From Lachnospiraceae bacterium (GTDB lineage: Bacteria; Bacillota; Clostridia; Lachnospirales; Lachnospiraceae): a DNA stretch of 20,459 nt. The position numbers were made by a program, and so were the translations under genes. Shown here one piece after another: positions 7,674 to 15,039 of this stretch (the stretch's first letter is position 1; the number at the start of each line of letters is the position of its first letter). The notes under the pieces were generated by a model, which was not told where the DNA came from, made no database searches, and saw only the letters and a list, made by a program, of their open reading frames with translations. The DNA lies in contig RYVZ01000045.1 in the NCBI GenBank assembly GCA_003979345.1, positions 1 to 20,459 on the forward strand, written 5' to 3'.

Positions 7674-7706
7674 ACAAAGAGTCTGCATCTTACGCAAACC
7701 CTTTGT
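7674..7706 (+). repeat. Imperfect hairpin just after lacI (type A-like)
   Basis: ACAAAG.GT.TGC pairs with GCA.AC.CTTTGT, with two mismatches and a loop of about 7 bases. It shares the AAAGAGT..TGC / GCAAAC core with the hairpin after malG. Confidence 0.5.
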
Positions 7707-7737
7707 TCTTATCCAATAATCTCTTTTTCCTCCAAGA

Positions 7738-7756
7738 GAAATGCAAAAGGCATTTC
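7738..7756. repeat. 7-bp hairpin in the lacI-tkt gap (type B-like)
   Basis: GAAATGC, loop AAAAG, GCATTTC. Its layout is like the GAAATCCC-AAA-GGGATTTC hairpin at 4622-4646. Confidence 0.5.
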
Positions 7757-7759
7757 CCG

Positions 7760-7789
7760 AAAGAGTTCTGCGTCAGCGGAACTCTTTTT
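7760..7789 (+). terminator. Rho-independent terminator of the lacI/maltodextrin unit
   Basis: AAAGAGTTCTGC, loop GTCA, GCGGAACTCTTT (12 pairs with one T-G wobble), ending in a run of five T. It is oriented to stop plus-strand transcription before the convergent transketolase genes. On the minus strand no T-run follows, so it is a weaker stop for that direction. Confidence 0.8.
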
Positions 7790-7790
7790 G

Positions 7791-8732
7791 TTACTTCATA
7801 AATTCCTTGACCTGCCTGTAAATACCCTCGCCGTCCAATCCATACTTTTCAACAAGCGCATTCGCTGCGCCGGACTCGCCGAACACATCCTGCATACCGA
7901 TCTTGCAGACCGGCGTCGGTGCGGCTTTACAGAGCGCATCACACACGGCGCTTCCTAATCCGCCAATCACGGAATGCTCCTCCGCCGTAACAACTTTGCC
8001 CGTCTTCTTCGCGCTCGCGATGATCAGCTCCTCGTCAAGCGGTTTGATTGTGCAGATATTGATGACCTCCGCACTCACACCGTCAGCAGCAAGCTTCTCC
8101 GCCGCCTCCAGCGCTGTCGCAACACAGATTCCGGTCGCAACGATCGTCACGTCCGTTCCCTCGCGGAGTACCTCGCCTTTTCCGATCTTGAACGAATATT
8201 CCGGTCTGTCATTGATGACCGGCACCGCGCTTCTTCCAAATCTTAAATACACCGGTCCTTCATGTTCAACTGCCGCACGAACAGCCGCTTTCGCCTCCAC
8301 ATCATCGGAGGGGCACATCACGACCATGCCAGGAATCGTTCGCATCAGGGCAAGATCTTCGTTACACTGATGGCTTGCGCCATCCTCGCCGACCGTGATT
8401 CCGGCATGCGTCGCACCAATCTTTACATTCAGATGTGGATATCCCACGGAATTTCTTACCTGTTCAAACGCGCGTCCCGCCGCGAACATCGCAAACGAGC
8501 TCACAAACGGAATCTTACCCGTCGTAGAAAGTCCCGCCGCAATTCCCACCATATTACACTCCGCGATCCCGCAGTCGATATGACGGTCAGGAAACGCTTT
8601 CTGAAACGTGCTCGTTTTTGTCGCTCCTGCAAGATCCGCATCCAGCACAACAAGATTCGGATAATCCTTGCCGACTTCTGCAAGTGCGTTGCCATAGCTT
8701 TCTCTCGTTGCTATTTTTTTCACATCTGCCAT
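7791..8732 (-). CDS. Transketolase, C-terminal subunit
   Basis: 313 residues, the half of a split transketolase that carries the pyrimidine-binding and C-terminal domains. The catalytic Glu is at about residue 58 in GIAECNMVGIAAGL, and GEDGASHQ (115-122) holds the conserved His near 121. The C-terminal domain includes EEHSVIGGLGSAV. Transketolase moves two-carbon ketol units between sugar phosphates in the non-oxidative pentose phosphate pathway, using thiamine diphosphate in the cytoplasm. The start overlaps the stop of the N-terminal half by one base (TAATG), so the subunits are probably made in equal amounts. Split transketolases are normal in Firmicutes and archaea. A 1-deoxyxylulose-5-phosphate synthase is less likely because that enzyme is one longer chain. 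Confidence 0.93.
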   Translation of the reverse strand: MADVKKIATRESYGNALAEVGKDYPNLVVLDADLAGATKTSTFQKAFPDRHIDCGIAECNMVGIAAGLSTTGKIPFVSSFAMFAAGRAFEQVRNSVGYPHLNVKIGATHAGITVGEDGASHQCNEDLALMRTIPGMVVMCPSDDVEAKAAVRAAVEHEGPVYLRFGRSAVPVINDRPEYSFKIGKGEVLREGTDVTIVATGICVATALEAAEKLAADGVSAEVINICTIKPLDEELIIASAKKTGKVVTAEEHSVIGGLGSAVCDALCKAAPTPVCKIGMQDVFGESGAANALVEKYGLDGEGIYRQVKEFMK

Positions 8733-9577
8733 TATGCTTCACCTGCCTTTTCTAATTCCGCGTCGATCTTTTCAAGATCCGCCATTGCTGTCGCATATTC
8801 CTCATCATTCGGGGCTTTTCCGTGCCAGCCCGCATTGTTCTCCATAAACGATACACCTTTGCCCTTTACACTATGTGCGATGATCGCGGTCGGTTTTCCC
8901 TTCTGCGCTCTCGCTTCGGCAAATGCCGCGCGCAATTCATCAAAATTATGCGCATCCACATTGATCACATGGAAATTAAACGCCTCAAATTTCTGATCGA
9001 TCGGATACGGTGAGCAGACGTCCTCGATCCTGCCGTCGATCTGCAGCCCGTTATTATCGACGATCACACAGAGGTTATCCAAATTTCTTGCCCCTGCAAA
9101 CATGGAAGCCTCCCAAACCTGTCCCTCCTGAATCTCGCCGTCTCCAAGCAGTGTATAGACACGGTAATCCTTCTTGTCCATCTTTCCTGCAAGCGCCATG
9201 CCGACTGCCGCGGAAATGCCCTGACCAAGCGAACCGCTGCTCATATCGACGCCGGGAATATGTTTCATATCAGGGTGTCCCTGCAAATAAGAACCAAGCT
9301 TACGCAGCGTCAGCAGATCCTCAACCGGGAAAAAGCCGCGGTTCGCGAGGGTAGAATAATAGCCTGGCGCCGTATGCCCCTTTGACAAAACAAAACGATC
9401 TCTGTCCGGATCTTTCGGATTCTCGGGATCTACGTTCATCTCCTCGAAATACAAAAACGTATAGACATCCGCCGCCGAAAGCGAGCCTCCGGGATGTCCT
9501 GCCTTTGCGCTATGTACGGAAGACACAATTCCCTTGCGCACACGATTGGCAGCCTTGGCAAGTTCTAAATTTGTCAT
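8732..9577 (-). CDS. Transketolase, N-terminal subunit
   Basis: 281 residues from the ATG at 9577. A TTG-started extension to 9613 is open, but AAAGGAG lies about 11 bases before the ATG and inside that extension. It carries the thiamine-diphosphate binding half: HSAKAGHPGGS (22-32), SKGHTAPGYY near 65-74, and the cofactor motif from GDGEIQEG (135-142) to DNN (164-166). It works with the C-terminal subunit encoded directly downstream. The pair is not obviously linked to starch use, but it lies next to a sugar operon and has its own promoter. A long-spaced ribosome site is the only mild oddity. Confidence 0.93.
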   Translation of the reverse strand: MTNLELAKAANRVRKGIVSSVHSAKAGHPGGSLSAADVYTFLYFEEMNVDPENPKDPDRDRFVLSKGHTAPGYYSTLANRGFFPVEDLLTLRKLGSYLQGHPDMKHIPGVDMSSGSLGQGISAAVGMALAGKMDKKDYRVYTLLGDGEIQEGQVWEASMFAGARNLDNLCVIVDNNGLQIDGRIEDVCSPYPIDQKFEAFNFHVINVDAHNFDELRAAFAEARAQKGKPTAIIAHSVKGKGVSFMENNAGWHGKAPNDEEYATAMADLEKIDAELEKAGEA

Positions 9578-9627
9578 GTTATACGATACTCCTTTCTCAT
9601 TTTTATTTGTCAAATCAAGCTGTTTCT

Positions 9628-9656
9628 ATTTTAACACAGATCAAAAATAACGACAA
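9628..9656 (-). promoter_or_regulatory. Promoter of the transketolase genes
   Basis: Minus strand: TTGTCG (9656-9651), a 17-bp spacer, TAAAAT (9633-9628). The hexamers match consensus at 4/6 and 5/6. It lies about 50 bases upstream of the start codon; transcription would begin near 9621. Confidence 0.65.
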
Positions 9657-9721
9657 CGCGATTTTCATTTTTTCATAGCGGGTTCTTTTTAATTATGACT
9701 TTCAGACAAAACACGAAACCG

Positions 9722-10408
9722 TTATGAGGCGCCAGAACTATTACTATTACCATTTCCCATTTCTAATTCACGCTCCATCACAATGCGCTTCGGCAGATTG
9801 TCGTCGCTCCATTCCTCCTGCTTCCGTTCGCGATACATCGTCCGTACCTGCCTGAGTCTGCGCAGGCGATCCTCCATCCCCACATTGCGGATCACGCACT
9901 GTTCGATCTCCTGGCACAAATTCTTTTGCTTTATCCATGCACACCACTGTCTGGATGCCCCGCTGTCATAGTTACTGAGAAATTGATACAATTTATAGAT
10001 AGAACGCGCCAAAAAAATCTGGACGATTCCCCAAAATAGTATCCGAAAAAAATCAGAAATGGCAGCGATTAACATAAGCAGGATAAATCCCTCGCCCTGC
10101 GTCCCGTTTTCCGCCTGCGAATAGAGCATGATCTGTTCCACTTGCAGCCTGTACATCAACTGGTACAGGAGATAAAAAACCGCCAGCATGATCAGGCTAA
10201 ATCGCAGCGAGCGTTTGATCCCGTCCCATTTCTTCCGCATACCCTCAAGCTCACCGCCAGCCACAGCGACTTCGCTTTCGAGCTCAAAAATCTCAACGCG
10301 TATCTGTTCGATCGCTATCTTTTCCCCATAGATGCCGGCAGCCTGTAAAATATCCTCCTGAATATATTCCGTATACAATGCCTGCTCCTGCTGTTTCTGA
10401 TACTCCAT
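9722..10408 (-). CDS. Unrecognised membrane protein with coiled-coil N-terminus
   Basis: 228 residues; no family recognised. Residues 1-66 are charged and predicted helical, with heptad-like spacing (EQIRVEIFELESEVAVAGGE). A membrane segment lies at about 69-88 and a second, longer hydrophobic region with a mid break (ISDFF) at about 108-133. Residues 139-228 are soluble and rich in Arg/Lys/Glu (RLRRLRQVRTMYRERKQEE), ending in a Gly/Asn/Ser tail. There is no signal peptide, so both ends are probably cytoplasmic. GAAAGG sits 7-8 bases before the ATG. It is divergent from the DUF885 gene across 85 bp and is followed by the transketolase promoter with no clear terminator. Function unknown. Confidence 0.75.
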   Translation of the reverse strand: MEYQKQQEQALYTEYIQEDILQAAGIYGEKIAIEQIRVEIFELESEVAVAGGELEGMRKKWDGIKRSLRFSLIMLAVFYLLYQLMYRLQVEQIMLYSQAENGTQGEGFILLMLIAAISDFFRILFWGIVQIFLARSIYKLYQFLSNYDSGASRQWCAWIKQKNLCQEIEQCVIRNVGMEDRLRRLRQVRTMYRERKQEEWSDDNLPKRIVMERELEMGNGNSNSSGAS

Positions 10409-10438
10409 ACAAATACCTTTCTGATCTTTCCCCTATTT

Positions 10439-10469
10439 ATGCGGATCAAATTGGTTCAGCTTTCCGCAT
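10439..10469. repeat. Inverted repeat in the divergent intergenic region
   Basis: ATGCGGA (10439-10445) and TCCGCAT (10463-10469) form a perfect 7-bp inverted repeat with a 17-bp gap. It lies in the 85-bp region between the divergent starts at 10408 and 10494. It could be an operator shared by both genes or an RNA hairpin; nothing in the sequence decides. No convincing promoter was found for either gene. Confidence 0.4.
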
Positions 10470-10493
10470 GCCCCACATATATTGTAAAAAAAT

Positions 10494-12656
10494 ATGCTCT
10501 TTCTTAACAATATGCCCCTGTCACAACACAAACACCATTCTCTTTTACGATCCGATACCCCGGCGGCAACGATCACTGCCACCCAAAAAATCCGCAGGCG
10601 TCTTCTTGTATATGCATCCGTGCTCCTTGCACTTTTTGCTGTCAGCCTATACTGGACGTACTGCCGCCGCCCCGCAAAAGAACACGAAAAGCTTGCGCGG
10701 CTTTCCTGCGATCTCATCGCATTTGAACTTTCAGACAACAGCTTAAGCCTGCATTACACTATGGCACACCCCGAAACCATTTCGCTGATAAGCAGTTATG
10801 GATCCGGTCCTGCGCAGGCTTCCCTGCCCGTCTATGGCGAACATACTGCGGCAGAGACTGAGAATGTCTATACTTCTTTTATGACACGTCTGTCGGATAT
10901 TGATGTGCGCAGACTCACCCCTCATGATGTCTGGATCTACCGTATCTTAGAACAATCCATAAACGAAAGTCTCACCGGGCTGTCAATGCCCTTTTACGGC
11001 GAACCGCTCTCTCCTTCTTCCGGAGAACAGACTTCCCTGATGATCCTGTTTGCCGAGTATCGTATCGAATCCGTGGAAGACGTCAGGACATATCTTGATA
11101 CGCTTTCCTGTGTCGGCAATTATTTTGACGGTCTTCTTTTGTATGAACAGCAAAAATCAGCGGCAGGGCTGTTCATGTCGGACGCCGCCGCCGTAAAAGT
11201 CATAGAACAGTGTGATACACTCTGCACAAAAGAACAACTTGCAGAGGGCAGGCATTTCCTGCAGACCACATTTCGTTCACGGCTGGAAGCACTACTCGCT
11301 GCCGGACGATGTAGCGAATCAGAATTGGAACAATATCTTGCTGAAAACGATGCGATTCTCACCGGAATCGTTGCCCCCGCATATGCCCGTCTTGCCGATG
11401 GGATATTTCTACTGAAAGGAACCGGCACAAACGGCGAGGGACTCTGCCGGTATGAGGAAGGCGCCCGCTATTATGAAACACGGCTTGCCTCTCTTACGGG
11501 GTCTTCACGTACCCCCGAAGAAATTATGACACTCCTGACAGAAAACTTTGCAGCCGATTATGATGCACTTTATGAGACAGCCTCTGCGCTTTCTGGCGCG
11601 CTTCCCAATCAGACTCAGGCACTGATGGCTGTACCGGAGCTTCTCGCAGATTATTCACCGGAAGAAATGTTAGAAGATCTGCGCGCACGCATGAAATCCG
11701 ATTTTCCCGGGGTTCCCGACACCATATCGTACGAGGTTAAGCCCGTAGATGACGCGCTGTGTCCCTACACAAGCCCCGCATTTTATATGGTCCCCGCGAT
11801 AGACTCTTTCCAAAAAAATAGTATCTACATCAATTACGGGGACGATCCCGACTCTCTGACGCTTTATACCACGCTGGCCCACGAGGGCTATCCGGGACAT
11901 CTGTATCAAAATGTCTATCATCTGGGCGATATGAATGAACAATCTCTCATGCCTTTGGAAGGAATTCTCTCCTACGGCGGCTATGCCGAAGGCTGGGCGA
12001 CCTATGTTGAGGATCTTTCCTATACTTATGCCGCGCAGTTGATGAGTGAGATTAGCGGCGGTTCCAGTCCACGGTCAGCCTCACAGCCTGCCGACTCTAT
12101 GGAACCGATACAGGTTCCGGACTCCATGGAACCGTTGCAGACCCCGGATTCCATAGAATCACCACATGCTCCGGACCCCATGGAACCGTCGCAGACTCCG
12201 GATTCCATAGAACTACCACAGACCCCGGACTCCATGGAACCGTCGCAGACTCCGGACTCCATGGAACCGCAGGCGGTTACATTCTCTGAGGAAACGTTTT
12301 CCTTGCTCTGCGACTTTTACCGTATTGACCGGCGTATTCAGCTCTGCCTGTATTCCATGTTGGACGTTTCTATTCATTACTATGGCATGACGCGGGATGA
12401 AGCGCAGACTCTGCTCAATGCTTACGGAATAGATGACGCAGATGTCATAAACTCTATTTACGATTATATTGTGGAAGAACCGGTCAACTATCTGAAATAT
12501 TATCTTGGATATTTAGAAATCATAACACTCAAGGAAGAAGCAAAAGAAGCCTGGGGAGACACCTATAGCGACATGCGCTTTCACACCGCTTTTCTCTCGT
12601 CCGGCCCCGCGCCATTTCCGCTTCTGCGCGAAGCAGTCTTAACGTTTGAACCTTAA
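10494..12656 (+). CDS. Membrane-anchored DUF885-family putative metallopeptidase
   Basis: 720 residues. A basic stretch (33-36) precedes one membrane segment at about 37-56, so the protein is anchored by its N-terminus with the rest outside. The body matches the DUF885 family, which is related to zinc peptidases of the M2/M3/M32 type: HEGYPGH at 463-469 (zinc ligands H463, catalytic E464, H469 by family analogy) and EGWATYVED at 499-507. After this, residues 533-595 are seven copies of a 9-residue PDSMEPxQx repeat, absent from family members as I know them. The conserved domain then resumes (DFYRIDRRIQLCLYSML). No ribosome site precedes ATG 10494 or the next in-frame ATG 10512, and an in-frame stop lies at 10485, so the start is uncertain. 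It converges on marR, sharing TTAA. Substrate unknown. Confidence 0.85.
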   Translation: MLFLNNMPLSQHKHHSLLRSDTPAATITATQKIRRRLLVYASVLLALFAVSLYWTYCRRPAKEHEKLARLSCDLIAFELSDNSLSLHYTMAHPETISLISSYGSGPAQASLPVYGEHTAAETENVYTSFMTRLSDIDVRRLTPHDVWIYRILEQSINESLTGLSMPFYGEPLSPSSGEQTSLMILFAEYRIESVEDVRTYLDTLSCVGNYFDGLLLYEQQKSAAGLFMSDAAAVKVIEQCDTLCTKEQLAEGRHFLQTTFRSRLEALLAAGRCSESELEQYLAENDAILTGIVAPAYARLADGIFLLKGTGTNGEGLCRYEEGARYYETRLASLTGSSRTPEEIMTLLTENFAADYDALYETASALSGALPNQTQALMAVPELLADYSPEEMLEDLRARMKSDFPGVPDTISYEVKPVDDALCPYTSPAFYMVPAIDSFQKNSIYINYGDDPDSLTLYTTLAHEGYPGHLYQNVYHLGDMNEQSLMPLEGILSYGGYAEGWATYVEDLSYTYAAQLMSEISGGSSPRSASQPADSMEPIQVPDSMEPLQTPDSIESPHAPDPMEPSQTPDSIELPQTPDSMEPSQTPDSMEPQAVTFSEETFSLLCDFYRIDRRIQLCLYSMLDVSIHYYGMTRDEAQTLLNAYGIDDADVINSIYDYIVEEPVNYLKYYLGYLEIITLKEEAKEAWGDTYSDMRFHTAFLSSGPAPFPLLREAVLTFEP
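12090..12278 (+). repeat. 27-bp tandem repeat, seven copies, inside the DUF885 gene
   Basis: Seven consecutive 27-bp units, with the Asp codon of each unit at 12093, 12120, 12147, 12174, 12201, 12228 and 12255. Each encodes nine residues of the type PDSMEPxQT. Units differ by a few bases (Met/Ile and Pro/Ser changes). The frame is kept, and unit gain or loss would change only loop length. Confidence 0.92.
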
Positions 12657-13096
12657 CCCTGCATCTGCTCCTTAAAGAATTGTATCATGTCCGTCAGGGC
12701 GCCTGCAAGCACCTCACTTTCATCCGGATTCAGGCGCCCTGCAATACGCCCGATCATCTGCTCGTGAAACTGCTTATGCGCACGATGCGCCCTTAAGCCC
12801 GCCTCCGTAAGAGAAACAAGTACGACCCTGCGGTCCTCCTCGCTGCGCACGCGATCGACATATCCCTTTTTTACAAGGCTGTTCACCGAAATCGTGAGCG
12901 TGCCCGTCGTTACCTGCAGCGCTTTCGCAACGCTGCTCATATTCTTCGGCTCCTCTTCACCGATCGCGTCAATGACATGTATGTCGTTAATCGTCAGATT
13001 TTGATGCTCGCCTCTCTTTAATGCCTTTTCCTCTATAATAAGAATATCACGAAAAAGCTGCACAAACAGCTCATTGAGACACTCCCTGATCTCCAT
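12653..13096 (-). CDS. MarR-family transcriptional regulator
   Basis: 147 residues from ATG 13096. A TTG two codons upstream (13102) is 6 bases from AAAGGA, whereas the ATG is 12 bases away, so the TTG may be the true start (149 residues). The winged-helix domain spans about 30-105: NLTINDIHVIDAIG, MSSVAKALQVTTGTLTISV (recognition helix region), and the wing EEDRRVVLVSLTEAG, the family hallmark. The flanking helices form the dimer interface. MarR proteins are usually small-molecule-responsive repressors that often bind palindromes at their own promoters. Dyads sit at its predicted transcription start (13233-13269). It somewhat resembles FabT-like members, but no fatty acid genes are nearby. 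Its stop shares TTAA with the convergent DUF885 gene. Confidence 0.88.
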   Translation of the reverse strand: MEIRECLNELFVQLFRDILIIEEKALKRGEHQNLTINDIHVIDAIGEEEPKNMSSVAKALQVTTGTLTISVNSLVKKGYVDRVRSEEDRRVVLVSLTEAGLRAHRAHKQFHEQMIGRIAGRLNPDESEVLAGALTDMIQFFKEQMQG

Positions 13097-13134
13097 CTTC
13101 AAACCATATCCTTTCCTGCGGACCGCTCCCCGCG

Positions 13135-13198
13135 CAGACCGCTCCTGCCCGCACGGCTTTTCCGCACAGACCATCCCTGCCCGCACAGCTTTTCCGCA
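13135..13198 (-). repeat. 32-bp tandem repeat in the marR leader
   Basis: Two adjacent 32-bp units (13135-13166 and 13167-13198) agree at 28 of 32 positions; a decayed partial third unit lies toward the gene (about 13118-13134). The block is GC-rich compared with its surroundings and lies in the predicted 5' untranslated region of marR. 32 is not a multiple of three, and no real gene is supported here. Confidence 0.8.
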
Positions 13199-13232
13199 GC
13201 GATCCCTTCACTCTCCACAGCGGCACAAACGC

Positions 13233-13269
13233 AACAGCCGTATACGGCGGCTGCACATATACGGCTGTT
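13233..13269. promoter_or_regulatory. Dyads at the marR transcription start: operator or terminator hairpin
   Basis: AACAGCCGTATA (13233-13244) and TATACGGCTGTT (13258-13269) form a perfect 12-bp inverted repeat with a 13-base gap. The first arm overlaps a second perfect palindrome, GCCGTATACGGC (13237-13248). The block follows directly on the predicted marR -10 box, where an autorepressor would bind. It also lies 20 bases past the stop of the ABC ATPase gene and could form a hairpin ending that message, though no T-run follows. Both roles are possible. Confidence 0.6.
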
Positions 13270-13299
13270 ATTATAAATCATTTTCCTCTTAATTGGCAA
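13270..13299 (-). promoter_or_regulatory. Promoter of marR
   Basis: Minus strand: TTGCCA (13299-13294, 5/6 match), 18-bp spacer, TATAAT (13275-13270, perfect). The -35 lies within the last codons of the ABC ATPase gene. Transcription would start near 13263, giving a leader of about 160 bases. Confidence 0.7.
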
Positions 13300-14098
13300 G
13301 CATCATACGGTCATTTGCAAATTCTCCGCCGCTTGCTTCCTCAAATTTTCTTAACAGATCGCTCACATGCAGGTTCTTTTTTTCTTCGCCTGTCACGTCA
13401 TAGATCACACGGCCCTCATGCATCATGATCAACCGGTTCCCATGCGCAATCGCATCCTTCATGTTATGTGTTACCATCATGGCGGTAAGATCATTGTCAG
13501 CGATAACCTTATCGGAAAGCTCCAGTACTTTTGCCGCAGTCTTCGGATCAAGCGCCGCCGTGTGCTCATCCAGCAGCAAAAGATCCGGCTTCATCAAAGA
13601 CGCCATCAAAAGTGTGATCGCCTGCCGCTGTCCGCCTGACAAGAGACCCACCTTTGTTGTAAGTCTGTCTTCCAGACCAAGCCCGAACTGCGCAAGCTTT
13701 TCGCGGTACTTCGCGCGTTCGGCTTTTGTAACTCCCCACCTTAAGCCGCGATGCCGCCCGCGCCTCGCCGCAATCGCAAGATTCTCGTCAATCGACATCG
13801 TTGCCGCAGTTCCCGTCATCGGATCCTGAAACACACGCCCCAGATACGGAGCCCTCTTGTGTTCAGACAGCTTTGTCACATCCGTACCGTTAATAATGAT
13901 CTTTCCGTGATCGATCTGCCAGACTCCGGCAATCGCATTCAGCGTTGTGGATTTTCCTGCGCCGTTGCCACCGATGATCGTCACAAAATCGCCCTTATTC
14001 AGCCTGATATCCACGCCGTCAAGCGCGATCTTCTCATTGATCGTACCCGCATTGAACACCTTATGCACATTTTGGATCTCAAGCATGTACTCAGACAT
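13289..14098 (-). CDS. ABC transporter ATP-binding protein (TrpZ-like / branched-chain-type family)
   Basis: 269 residues with every ABC ATPase motif: Walker A GGNGAGKST (43-51), Q-loop VFQDP (89-93), signature LLSGGQRQ (152-159), Walker B LLLLDE (173-178) and H-loop H211. It energises import through the permease encoded upstream. The start overlaps the permease stop by 8 bases (ATGTCTGA), with an AAGGGGG ribosome site 9 bases before. With the upstream permease and lipoprotein it forms a complete three-gene importer of the type whose streptococcal relatives are called TrpXYZ. The substrate here is not known. Confidence 0.92.
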   Translation of the reverse strand: MSEYMLEIQNVHKVFNAGTINEKIALDGVDIRLNKGDFVTIIGGNGAGKSTTLNAIAGVWQIDHGKIIINGTDVTKLSEHKRAPYLGRVFQDPMTGTAATMSIDENLAIAARRGRHRGLRWGVTKAERAKYREKLAQFGLGLEDRLTTKVGLLSGGQRQAITLLMASLMKPDLLLLDEHTAALDPKTAAKVLELSDKVIADNDLTAMMVTHNMKDAIAHGNRLIMMHEGRVIYDVTGEEKKNLHVSDLLRKFEEASGGEFANDRMMLAN

Positions 14099-15035
14099 TC
14101 CTTTTTACCCCCTTCTTTCCATATTTCCCCTTCAAATACGGAATCGAAAGGAATAACGCCACGATCGCAGCCGAAAACAGTTTCATATTTTCCGACGGCA
14201 TCCTGAGCCAGATCACGACCGCATACACAATATAATAGAGCACTGCGCCGAACGCGACTGAGAGCAGCGTCCATGCAAACATGAGTTTCCTCTTTTCACA
14301 CAGCTTCCCAAACAATACTTCTCCGATAATGACTGCCGCCAGTCCGATCACGATCGCACCGCGTCCCATATTGACGTCAGCCGCGCCCTGGCACTGTGCA
14401 TAGAGAGCACCCGACATGCCGACAAGCCCGTTTGAGATCATCAGCGCTAATACCTTGATAAAGTTTGTGTTGATGCCCTGCGCCCTCGCCATGCTCTCAT
14501 TACAGCCCGTCGCACGGATCGCCTGACCGATCTCCGTACCAAAAAACCAATAAAGCACGGCAATCAGAATCACGATTCCCGCTGTCAATCCTGCAAAAAA
14601 GATGATCCTGTCGCTGCCGCTCGAATTTACGTATCTGAGCGATGCAAGCAGCTTATAATTGTTAACACTGATCGCCTGATTCGCCGCTTTGCCGAGAATA
14701 TTATAGTTGATCGAGTATAATGACAACTGTGTGAGAATACTTGCCAAAATGCCGGGGATTCCAAATGCAGTATGCAGAATTCCCGTTACAAAGCCCGCCG
14801 CCATCCCGGCAGCAAATGCGGCAAGCAGTGCGATCCACGGTGAAACGCCGGCTTTGATCAGCATCACGGCAGTCGCGCCGCCCGTCACCATCGAACCATC
14901 CACGGTCAGATCCGCGAAATCAAGCAGGCGGAATGTCACAAAAACGCCAAATGCCATAATTCCCCAGATCAGCCCCTGTGCAATACTGCCGGGCATTGCG
15001 TTCAATAATGAATTGAGATTAAGCGATAACAGCAT
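14091..15035 (-). CDS. ABC transporter permease (TrpY-like, LivH/BPD_transp_2 family)
   Basis: 314 residues from ATG 15035; GAGGAG lies 7 bases before it, within the last codons of the lipoprotein gene, so the TTG-started extension to 15050 is not needed. About eight to nine hydrophobic segments are visible. The family-typical stretches GLIWGIMAFGVFVTFRLLDF near the N-terminus and GRGAIVIGLAAVIIGEVLFG in the second half place it with single-permease importers. It is expected to work as a homodimer with the ATPase encoded next. Gene spacing is only 4 bases after the lipoprotein stop. Substrate unknown. Confidence 0.9.
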   Translation of the reverse strand: MLLSLNLNSLLNAMPGSIAQGLIWGIMAFGVFVTFRLLDFADLTVDGSMVTGGATAVMLIKAGVSPWIALLAAFAAGMAAGFVTGILHTAFGIPGILASILTQLSLYSINYNILGKAANQAISVNNYKLLASLRYVNSSGSDRIIFFAGLTAGIVILIAVLYWFFGTEIGQAIRATGCNESMARAQGINTNFIKVLALMISNGLVGMSGALYAQCQGAADVNMGRGAIVIGLAAVIIGEVLFGKLCEKRKLMFAWTLLSVAFGAVLYYIVYAVVIWLRMPSENMKLFSAAIVALFLSIPYLKGKYGKKGVKRNV

Positions 15036-15039
15036 GTCT

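Noticed and set aside
12026..12262. Minus-strand open frame with MESGVC-type repeats
   Set aside because: It is the antisense reading of the 27-bp repeat within the DUF885 gene and has no independent support.
13099..13299. Small minus-strand open frames in the marR leader
   Set aside because: They run through GC-rich tandem repeats, lack ribosome sites, and the 32-bp period does not preserve frame.
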